64,000 nucleotides of DNA, taken from Sipunculus nudus. Its lineage: Eukaryota > Annelida > Sipuncula > Golfingiida > Sipunculidae. Position numbers and translations under genes: made by a program. The DNA lies in NCBI GenBank assembly GCA_026874595.1, contig CM049311.1:51959676-52023675 (forward strand), read 5' to 3'. Below the pieces are notes generated by a model. That model was given only the letters and a program-made list of their open reading frames with translations, did not search any database and was not told the origin of the DNA. Positions 50,327 to 62,300 of the stretch are shown here, piece by piece (the stretch's first letter is position 1; each line of letters begins with the position of its first letter).

Positions 50327-53300
50327 AACTGACAAAAACGGCAGTTTTGAGATTCGGATTATTCAGTATTATTCCTAGTTCCGTGTAAATAAAACTCGGA
50401 ATTCAGAAGGCCTAAAAAAGTAGCATGTCAGTCTTCTTGTACAATTACCTTGGTTTACTTCATATTCATACAACAGACAGTGTCACAAACAGACATCAAC
50501 CTATCCTTCATTAAAAATATGGTTCAACAATATTAATTTTTTATTCATTTACCTCATCTTACAAGGTAAGATGAGTATATTTCCAGCTGAACGTATACCA
50601 GATAATACAAATTTAATGGATGAAACCAAATGTCCATTTAGTCAGGTAATTTTCACTTAGGCTCAGTAAAGTACGTAGCTGTAAAGCTTGCTGGTGTACA
50701 ACACATTTTACGTAGCTGTCACGCTTGCTGGATAGTCAACAACACAAAGTAGGTAGCTGTCAAGCTTGCTGGATAGTCAGCAACACAAAGTACGTAGCTG
50801 TCACGCTTGCTGGATAGTCAGCAAGACAAAGTACCTAGCTGTCAAGCTTGCTGGTCAACAAGGTGATCAATATGGCGATAGGTGGCGTTCTAGATACACT
50901 GAAAATTTTACACAGCGGAGACCAAGTTGAATTTTATGGGATTTTAACCGTGGATAATTACCGTGAATGGTGTTCTAACTGGCAATACTACTGAATCATC
51001 ATATCGGTATGTCAATTGCATCAATTTTAACTGTGCAAAGATTTTAAACCTCTCTCAACGGAATTCTAAAGTGAACACAAACAGCAAATTTTCCGCCATT
51101 ATCGCCCATGATTCACGCTTCAGTGCCTTTCCCGGGTTCCTTTTGAAAGGAAATTTATACGTCACGGGAATTCCCGTTGTACATGATCAGTGGTGTTACG
51201 CTTCAATACCCAGCCTTGTAAACAGTGTACAAGCCCGTTATTCAGAATGGGTCCTATAAGAAAATGCATGCAGTGCAAAAATAAAAATAAAAATGTTGCT
51301 ACTAGAATCGACGACGACCTTTATTGTCCTACATGTGCAGCAGAAATATGGCCACACATTTATGGTAGTAAACTGAGTTGCATAAACTCTAATACTAAAT
51401 CCACAATTGAACAAACTATTTCGAATGAAGCAGACTCTGGTGCAAAATCGACTGCTTATACAGTGGGAGATTTTATTAGTCAGACAGAAAGATGTGAGCA
51501 GGCAAGCAACATGTGTCATTGTTTAACTAACTGTAAATATGACAGACAATCAACTGGTGACATGATTAGATGTTGCCTGTGCCTTAAATGGTTCCACCAA
51601 GACTGTGTCGATATCACAGATGACCAAATAAATGTTATTTGGAACTGCTTTACCTGCAGAAGCATTCCATCACTACTGTCACAGTTAAACAGTGAACTTC
51701 AGTTTCTAAAAACTGAAAACCATCATATGAGGGAACAAATAACTGAAATTCTAAAATTACAGCAAACAAATGCTATGCTCGTACAGGAACTCGCAAAGAG
51801 GAATGAAGAATGTTCCTCGCTGCGTAAACTTCTGCTAGAAAAACACACCACAGATACTTCGCTTTCGACTTTGCAGTCTGACGCAAATGCCGATATTTCA
51901 CACCAGTCCTGGTCTAAGGTTGTCTCCAAGTCAAGGTCGAAGACTTCAGGTAGTAGACAGAGATCCTCGAGTGCACCAGATAGCTCACAGAAAACTAGAC
52001 CTAAACACAATTACCCTATAAGTGAAATCCATTCGAAGGAAAATAACAAGTTCTTCAACAGTACTGAAAACAAATCACTGCGCCCTGATCATGAATCACC
52101 ATCTATGGCACAGAATACCTCGTCTGAATCTTCAAAGAATCAACGTTCTTCTAGACAGTGTATGGTTATTGGTGATTCAATGGTAAGAAATTCAGGAACA
52201 TCACTTTCTCAGCGACTGCCAAACATTAAGACAAAAGTACTCAGCACAAGTGGACTAAAACTGGAGAAAGCCAAAGACCATATCACAAAAGCATCCAGAA
52301 ACCTTAAGAAGGGTGATTACCTACTGCTGCAGATTTGAACAAATAATCTGCACACTGATGATTCGATGATTCTCCTTGACAAATACAAAAATATTATAGA
52401 CTCTTGTGCCAATTCTCAATGCAACTACCACATTATTGTTTCAGCTATTCCTTACCAGTTTGGTGTCCATAAGGTAGAAATTAATAAAAGAATTAAGGGT
52501 ATTAATGCTAAATTAGAAACAGAGTGCTCAAAACTAGAGAACGTATCCTTTATTCAATGCTGCCCTGACCTGTCTAGAAATAGTTTCAGCAAAGATGGAA
52601 TCCATTTTTCAGATTCAGGAAGAATCACTTTTGTTGATCAACTTGTTAGTGCAATTAAGGAAATTAATAATTATTCAAATTTTACAAGGGAGCAGGTAAT
52701 ACAGTTGAGCTAGGGGTTCCTCAGCTAGTTACACCTAGCTGTCACATATCTACAGAGAGAACTGAGAATGTGTCTTTAAACGAAAGTTTCTCTGATTCAA
52801 CTTTATCAGCTGATACCCATATTGAGCCTTCAAGCCTGTTTTCTTATGAGGCGTCTATACTAAATGATGCAGCCCTTGTTTTTGAAAGCAAATCTCTCTC
52901 TAATTCTTTTACATCATATGATGCATCATCTGAATCAGAATGTGATAACATATTGAAAGATATGAAGAAAATGAAAGGGATCAAATTAGTTCATCTAAAT
53001 GTAAGAAGCTTAATTAACAAATTTGATGAATTTTTGGATTTATTCCTAAACTCTGAAATACATATTATATCCTTAAATGAGACATGGTTAGATAGCTCAA
53101 TTAGTGATAATAGTATAAACATTCCAGGGTATGCACTCTTTCGTCATGATCGCAATAGACATGGTGGAGGAGTAGCGCTCTATGTTTGCAACTCTTTATT
53201 TCCCGTCCTCTTGGACAACGTTGCAGAAAATATAGAAGCTATTTTTGTCAAGGTTAAATGTTACAATAGAAACGTCACCATTTCATCTGTTTATCGTTCA

Positions 53301-56300
53301 CCTTCAGCTTCTTCAAACTTAATTGACAACCTGATATCCTTTATAAATATTTCATTATCTTACGATTTTCCACTATTAATTTCTGGTGATTTCAACCTTG
53401 ATATATCGAATAATTCATCAAAATCTAACGTTTTAACTGAGCAATTGTATGACCTCTTCCAATTACATCAGTTAGTACAAGAACCAACAAGGGTAACCCC
53501 AACATCTTCTAGTATCATTGACCTGATTTTCACTAATGTTCCAGAATACCACTCGACCACTGGAGTCGTACCTGTAACAATAAGTGATCACTATATGCCG
53601 TTCACCGTTCTCGATTTCAAAACCAATCCACAACCGGGTAATACTATAAAAAAGAGATATTACAGGAAGTTTGACATACTGTCCTTTGGTCGAGATTTGT
53701 TTTTATCACCAGCACTCAACTGTGTAAGAACGTTAAGCATTAATGATTTGGATAAATTATGGAATATATGGAAAGAAGAATTTCTTAGAATTTGTCAAAA
53801 ACATGCACCTATAAGACTAATAAAGATCTCAAATAGATGACAAGTGATATCTTAAAACTTATAAGACATAGAAATAAAACGCATAAACTTGCATGTAAAA
53901 ATAAATCCCAACCTCTTCTATATAAATACAGGACATTACGAAATTTCATTAGCACAAAAATAAGGTATGCGAAAAGAAATTATATTCACAAAACTATCGA
54001 TATGAATAAGGGTAATACAAGTCAAATGTGGAAAGCACTGAAATTTATTTTACCAAACAAATTGAACAATCGACCGTCTACAAACGAAATTACACCAAAT
54101 AAATTTAATCAGTATTTTAGCCAAATAGGCGAATCTTTAGCAAAACGATTTCCAGATTCATCTGAAGATCTAGGTGATACGCCTACTTCTCTTACAAATG
54201 ATCGCTTTTCTTTCCGGGAAATCTACGCAACTGAAGTTTTTAATGAAATTATTAAATTGAAAAATAGTTTAAATTAGACTTAATTAATATGGATACGCGC
54301 CTTGTTCGTGCAGCGTCTGATCTGATTGCACCTAGTCTCGCATACCTGTTTAATATATCCCTTTCATCCGGACTACTGCCATCTGATTGGAAAAAAGCCA
54401 AGATTACACCTATTTATATAGGAAAAGGAGAACGCAGTGAAATGACAAAATATCGCCCTATTTCAATAATCCCTCATGTTGCTAAACTTCTTGAGAAAAT
54501 AGTTAAAGATCAAATAATGAAATTCGTCATAGATTATGACCTAATCTCGTATGATCAGCATGCATATTTTCCCAACAAATCAACTTCAAGTGCCCTTTAT
54601 ACCTTTATTGATGACATGTATTCACATATGGACAGAGGAGATATCACCGCTGCTTACTATCTCGATCAAACCAAAGGTTTTGACACAATAAATCATCCTA
54701 TACTCATCTATAAGCTAGGCCTGCTAGGCTTTACCATGAAGACCAGAACCTGGTTTAGGGCTTATTTAAAAGATCGTCAACAAATAGTACATTGTAATGG
54801 CAAAACTTCCAGGGTACAAACAGTTAATATAGGAGTGCCCCAAGGTACTGTTTTGGGTCCTGTTCTCTTTCTTTTATATATCAATGACCTTTTCCATCGC
54901 CTAAGACCTGCAAAATGCATCGCTTATGCTGACGATACCACCATCTATTGTCATGGTTCTACCGTATCTGTGGTGCAGCAAACCTTACAACAAGCAGTAA
55001 ATGCTGCTTGCAGCTGGTTCGATGCTAACAAGTTAACCATAAATATTAACAAATCTACTGTCATGTTACTGGGTACAAAAAATCGTGTAAATAACCATGA
55101 CCTTTGTATCACTGCCAATGACGTACATTTCCAAAAATCAACGGAAACCAAACTATTAGGTGTAACTATTGATTCTAATTTATCATGGTTCTCACATGAA
55201 ACTACCCTATGTAAAAAGTTGTCACCAAACTTAGCACTGTTACACCGCCTTAGTAAAGTACTATCCATAAATACATTAATAACAGTCTATAATACCATGA
55301 TCCAGCCACATATAGACTATGCCATAAGTGTATGGGGCAAAACGAAATCCTCAATTTGCCACAGACAACTAAAAAAATTCAAAATCGTGCAGCACGTATT
55401 GTTACCAGCTGCTATGATTATGAAATCCCAAGTGCCACTCTGATACAACAGCTACAATGGCTAACAGTCTCTAAACGGTGTGAATATTTCATATGTATCC
55501 TGATGCATAAATATGTCAATCAAATGAATATCCATAATCCAAAACAGTTCATATGGGTCAGTGATACGCATGATCATTCTACCAGATCCGCTGAAAGTGG
55601 CCTGTTATTGCCAAAACCGAAAAATGAATTCTTCAAAAATTGCTTCTTATACAGAGGCCCTTCGGTATGGAAGGGTATTAGTATTACAACCTAAAGACAA
55701 TGTTATTTCCTAATATGCATCGTCAATACCCGTCTTTATTATTTGGATTCTTTTATAACCGCGTTTATACTAGTTTTTATGATTATTGTGCATTTTACTC
55801 GTTTTCTTACATACATTACCCATTGAATGTATTACGAAATTTTATATACGACTATGTTGTTCACGTATAAAGTGAATTTTACCTATTGTAGCGTTTAATG
55901 TATTGTAGCATATCATGACTGACTTATTTGTCGTGTATATAATATTTATGTACATGTATCTTTGATGATTCATATATGGTGTTACATATGCATACTGTAT
56001 ATTTTATAATCTTTGTACCAGGTATTTATATCATGTTTTAAGGTTACAGGGCCCTGTGGAAGAACAGACTATATTAATGAACAGGCTACCCTGTATAAAT
56101 ATATTGAAATAAATAAATAAAGACCAAGTACCTAGCTGTCAAGCTTGCTGGATAGTCTACAACACAAAGTACGTAGCTGTCAAGCTTGCTGGATAGTCTA
56201 CAACACAAAGTACGTAGCTGTCAAGCTTGCTGGATAGTCTACAACACAAAGTACGTAGCTGTCAAGCTTGCTGGATAGTCTACAACACAAAGTACGTAGC

Positions 56301-59300
56301 TGTCAAGCTTGCTGGATAGTCTACAACACAAAGTACGTAGCTGTCAAGCTTACTGGACAGTCTACAACACATATGCGCAGCTACATGCTGTGCTGCCTGT
56401 GGGCTCTCCATGCCAGAACAGAGGAGATACCTCAGTAGTCCACTGGCCCGAAACCTTAGCGTCAATACAGATCTTACCAGATCCAGTACCCCTATAACTG
56501 ATTGGACAATTATAAACGAGGTTATCAGGGTTTCTGCCTGAGAGAATGGGCTATTCATCTGGCAAATTTGGTTAATATGTCTGAGCTCTCGTCCATAAAT
56601 AGTCGTGATGTTTTTGAAACTGAAACACGAATATTAATGTTAATTGTTTTTAATGTATTTTGCGTGCGTCTGTTTGATAAACTTTGCTCGTCTAAGATTG
56701 GACCTTTTTCAGAGGATGTTATTTTGTTCAAATTTTTCATGACTGTGCAAGCTGAGGAAAGACCTATATTCTGTTGATACGGATAATACAAGTTGGTACA
56801 TATGGCAGAAGTTGATTTGAATTTCATTTATTGTTCCTCTTTTGTTCATGCAATTATGTTCAGGTTTGCTATTCATGGACCTTTAATGGTTTCTCCAGTG
56901 AACTTGATGGCTGTTTCAAAGAGCGAGTATTATTAATGCGCTCAGTGTCAGTGAACACTGAATTAATGTGTATGTTGAAATGAGTTTATCTTTTTGCGTC
57001 AAAGCCGGGGGGGGGGGGGGGGGGGTGGGATTGGTTGTGGACGACAAGGGACACGTTGGCTCTTTGCTATTCTGTTGTCAATGCAGTGATCTCTTTAGGT
57101 CGCAGAGCATGACTGACAGGAAATTCGATAATTATATAAAATACGTTGTAGAAATCAGGAAAATAAAACCCGTTTGGGGTCCTAGCATAATAATTCACCC
57201 AGCTTGCTGTATATGTAAGCCCTGTCATATTATCGCCCATGCCGGATTGGTATCAAACAGTTCGGAGGTATTCCACAGACACAGTGCGACCCTATAATTC
57301 GATCACCATGGCTACGGAGAACAAAGGCCGTGAACGACCCGAGCTAGGGCAGGGGATATCCGTCATCTTACTTAATCAACTAGAAAGTCAGTAATAATCT
57401 AGTCTCTTGGCCCTATGACCTACAATACCTCTTTTATTATTAATCACTGACGCAGCTATTTAAGGCTATTGGTAGTCAAAGTCTGATCAAAAGGCACACA
57501 TAACCGTATAATCCCGAGCTCGTTAAGTAAAATGATCAATTGCTGAAGTAGATCGCATGGGTGCATATCATTCCCAAATTGAAGCAACTAACCCTGAACC
57601 TCACAAATAAAGTCGTAACGCTCCACAGAATCAGGCATGTAATGGGGTCTTGACATTTCCCGTGACAAACAACGAGCACGTGATTTGAGGAGCCGATAAC
57701 GCGAGTTTGTAATGGCGAAAGTCACGTTCATGCCATTCCTGATATTAACGCTGATGAAACTTAGCCCTCTACCGCGTTCTGACTGTATAAATAGTTAATA
57801 TACACTGAAATAGTTACCGGCCCCCCGCTCATCTACACATGCCAGAAATAATGATGAGACTGCTTCCTGGATCCACAATAAATGTCTAAATATTTGTTTT
57901 GTAACAAGTTATGAGCGTGTTCCAAAACTTATTTTACCGTTGTACGGGCTGCTTGGAAGGTTAATTACGCGGAAAAGGCTTCCTGGAGACGATGGACGAA
58001 ACAAACAGCCTACGATATGTCACTGATACACGAAGGCCGCGTGAAAAGCCCGATTATCTCTCTTGTACCCCCTGCGTATTCGATGTAGTATTCATGCTTA
58101 TTTAATATGCAGATTTATCTTTTTAGTGAATGAATAATGAGACAAAGTTTTAGACAAGCTAACACACGAGAAATCAGTGTCAAGGGCTTACTTGTTCTTT
58201 TTTTATGTTTAGCATTGGTCCAATAACTATACTATTTTTTACGTAATACGAATTCATCAAAGTCAGAAAAATACAATACGCACCTCTATGTCTTGAATTT
58301 CCCCATCAGAGGACGAGATTATGTTATTTAACGTCATGAGATTTAACCATTTTATTACGATTAAAACGCAGTTGTGTCATGGAATACTGTACCAAACTGC
58401 CTTCTTGAGATAACAGAAGGTTTAAAAGCTGCGTTAAATGCACAATATCTGTGGCCACTCGGATGTTGATTAATCAAATCGCCTTCTACTTTAAGTTTTA
58501 AGCTTATTATTTTGAGTTCATGGCATCGAGTAAAATCAGCCATTTTTAAATCACCTATGTTCTTACTCCGGTAAACTCTTTGATTATACTATTATTTAAA
58601 GATTATTACACATGTAAATATAATATCTCCAAGGAGATGTATTCTTTTAGTGATCAAAGCTGGATAGTTTACACAGAGGACTGAGGACAGTTCCTCAGCA
58701 CCCCGGAGAGCTCATGGTTATTAACTAATCAAATGGAATACAGAGAGAGTGACTTGTCGCCGTGACAGCGGGAACCACGAGGTCACGCGGCTATCTTTCC
58801 ATTTGGTCCTCTTAGTGCCACACACAACGTGGTCATATGCAGCACTTATATCTAACAACAAGCCAGGCTCGCCAGAAACCACGCACTACTCGACCACAGA
58901 GATTCCCATTTACACCGGTAAAATAAGCTTGTTACGGCCGTCAAACAGCATCAGACAACGGACCGAAACACGCCATGACATTATAACGCCTTTTATACCG
59001 ACTGGGTGTGATTGGAATCAAGAAAATAAAGTTACCGTGGGGTCTTTATGTTGGCTGCACAGTACACAAATACCATCGATTTAATGGACTACGTTATCGT
59101 CCGCTTTGCGTAACATTTGGATCAAATCCTTCAGAGAACCGCACAGATAAACCCCTTGTTATATGTGAATTATTATGTAGGTGGAACAACGGGCAAGTTT
59201 GAGTTTAACTGTAAAAAAGCAAGCTTCACTGGTAAAGGATCACTCACCTAATAAACCTTGTTTGCGTATATTTTACGCTAATTGGTCAAGTAGTTCAGTT

Positions 59301-62300
59301 TTAATCATGGTCAAACGAGGGATGAATTTATCTGCTTGAGTAAATGAGGTCAAAGAAAACTCAACAGCTTTGACTTTGAGAACAGAAACATGACATTCAA
59401 ACAAGATATCATAAAAGCACATTTCTGGCTGTTCTTCTGTCTGTTTTCAGCCTGTTAAGCCACACATGTTGTGTAAGCTTGCTTTTAATGACAAAGCTCT
59501 CCTTTCTGTTTGTCCGTCTGTGCTTTGTTATGTGTGTATGCTTGTGTGTGTATATGTGTAGCAGTAAACTGAGCAGTACATTGGTGTCCCCCTGAGCTAG
59601 GATTATCGGAAGATGATTTCCTGAGTAGTCAGAGACCACAAACCTCCGCCGGGATGATGATCATTAACCTTTCTGTGTAAGCCTACACAACTTTCATGTA
59701 GAACAGAGTCTCTAATACCGATGAATGGCTCTAATATAATGAAACTGGGATTGAATCCTTTGAATCAAAAACATATTGTGGTGATTCAGATAACTTCCAA
59801 AATTTAATGGACTGTTCCGTGAATATTATTCGAACCTTCCACAAAATTTCGTCTATTCAGAATATTTTGCGTATAGTTGCAGAAAGACAAACTGAATAAA
59901 AAAGGGTAACACAATACCTCCCGCCATCTGGCGGAGGAATGATATGTGTATTTGTAACAAGATCATAATAATCATCCCAAGAAACAAATAAGGAAAAAGC
60001 AGAGGAGAAGCATAAAACCACTAACATTAAACTAAGATCAGCTGTTTGGTTTCCACACCACACCGTTACCATTGGTTACCGCTCGTGTTTGGCATATCTG
60101 ATTAGTGTCAAAATGAATCGTCCAGCAAAACCTAGACAGCACAGCGTCATATTGTTATATCAGTGGAATCAAAGACACTTGTGTATAGTGTACCTGAATG
60201 ATTTCTCGTTTATGTAAATGTCAGGCGTCACGTTTCTCCAGTGCGGCAGCATGTTCATTAAGGCCTAGCAAACCGATTTAAGCAGACCAGCCCGTCACTT
60301 TCATCAAGTGTTTCTCCTTCGCTCGAGTCGCGTATTTCTTATTGACTGTTCAAGCATAAATAACATTGTTTCAGTAAAGGTTCATTCCGTGTCCACAAAT
60401 AAAGCTGATTTTTACACATTTCGATAAAACACGTCTGACCTCAGGTGCACGTACGGAATTAAATTGTCTGTTCCTCCAGCTAAACCAGAATTCAAGATCT
60501 GGATGTTTTTGTACTATATTTAATTGACAGGTTATCTCGCATTCCAAGCAGACGCTGGTAGTTTTTATATCATTTATTACACAGTGCGGGTGGATAAGGC
60601 ACATTGAAATGAATATCTCTCTAATCCTCTTGCTGTTTATAATCACCGAACCTATTGCCCTCTCCAAAACAAACTTAAATGCAGCTGGAAAAAATGGGCA
60701 CTAGAGGCTGGTTAAGTGTTTTTGCTACCAGTTTAACCGCTTTATTTTATAACAGCAATTTAAAAATACAAAGTATACATGGTTCGACAAATTGACATTC
60801 AGTAAATGCCTGTTGAGGGTGGCGTGTTTAGAATGGTCTCCTTTTTAAATAACACTTGACATGAGCACGTTATGGTGGACTCCTAGTAATTGTCCTCGGC
60901 ATATAAAGAAAGTGTGTGTGAAGCATTATATATGAGGAGTAATCCAAGCCCCCTCCCCCCCCCCCCCCCCACGCGAATTGTTTCAGTTGTCGATTACAAC
61001 ATAAAGAAAGAATATAGGTAATTTTCTGTTTTTAAATAAAAATGTGTAAGCAATAGATCTCATATTTTTATTTAATGATGGTGAAGAGCTTTGAACATTC
61101 TTTAAACTGGTAGGAAATTTAAATGCGCAAGATGCAAACCTGCTTTGAAATTCCTTGTTCAGCCTCTCTTGTGAGCGTTCAAGTCACATAAAAGGTATAT
61201 AAGTGTATATTTTCTTTTTCAATTGTCTACTAATTAATTTGATAAGGCGAACTGCTATCTAAATGTACCCACCACTAATATTTCATGTACAAATGTAAAA
61301 AGCGCCCAACAAATAACCATGTAACTAAAAACATTGAGATTAAATGTCTACTGGCATGGAGTTCAACCTTAATTAATTGTTGGTTTTCTTTATTGTTTTT
61401 AAGGTAAAAAGATTGCTTTTCAAAGTTTTGATTCCCAGGGGTATTATGTTAACAACCAATTTTTGTTTATACTCCTGGAATGCAGCCACCAAACCATATA
61501 AAATCAAAATCAGTCCCAAAACAAGGAGTTGCATATAAGTTTCAGTTAAAAATCTGGAAAAAAACGGTGACCCCCCCCCCCCCCCCACGCTGCAATAATG
61601 ACCCAAATTAAAAAACACCACTGAAAAATCTACCCATTTGCAAAAGGGACAAAAGCCTCCTCCCAGAATATAATATTTTTTCATTCCCACCCTATATTAT
61701 GGATTATGTTTTTGCTAAAATTCGAGTATAATTTTTTGGTTACAATTTTAAATCTTATATTCATAATTTAAGTTTGATTTAAATAACCCTTTTACCAGTT
61801 TTTCAACAATATACTATAACGTGGACTAATGCTTATGATATCCTAAACGTCTCAATACGAGATGGCTAAAAGAAAGATTATTGATGAAAAATAAAGAATA
61901 AGATACAACAAAAACACAAAATAACTGAACTATCATATACAAGCTATGTTAAAAAGGATGCGTTTCATTTTCTTAAAGGAGGGTCCTGAAATCTTAAGAA
62001 GGTGCCGTCTGTTCCCCTTAAACAGTTATTCTTCTTAGCACTGTGTTCCAACAGAAATCTCACCGGTATTTCTCTCATTACAGAAGATGAACAGGGATAT
62101 GAAACAGCCGAGGACGACTATGCACGACCTTACGGACCACTCGATGTATTCCCAAGTGTAGAGAGGTAAGGAACAGGTTCATAGAATAATGATAAATCAT
62201 TGTCTCTGTAAGACCCAAAAAGGTTGGTTTCTACGGCACGATGCTCCGGTTCTCACCCCCGCATCAATAGTTTTTACTTTTTTTTCAGTCGAAATTTGCC

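Larger units (their letters stand above)
46963..50670. other. intron 1, no exon recognised
   Basis: Contains (CT)n at 48374-48422, a solitary CAGTGGCGTC hAT-like end at 50008, a 17-G run at 50033-50049, a cluster of (TA)n runs at 50079-50322 and a 10-bp perfect hairpin at 50553-50575. Confidence 0.5.
50855..56120 (+). mobile_element. nearly full-length CR1-type LINE (copy B) inserted in a minisatellite
   Basis: About 5.27 kb with a 5' UTR, ORF1 (PHD-like finger, coiled coil, SGNH esterase), ORF2 (endonuclease, RT), a 3' UTR and an (AAAT)n-type tail. ORF1 with an esterase domain is characteristic of CR1-group LINEs. A 26-bp exact direct repeat flanks the element (50829-50854 and 56126-56151); it lies within the 41-bp minisatellite unit and shares a variant (TACCTAGCT) seen in no other unit, so it is best read as a target-site duplication. 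One stop in ORF1 and three frameshifts in ORF2 make it inactive. Confidence 0.9.
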
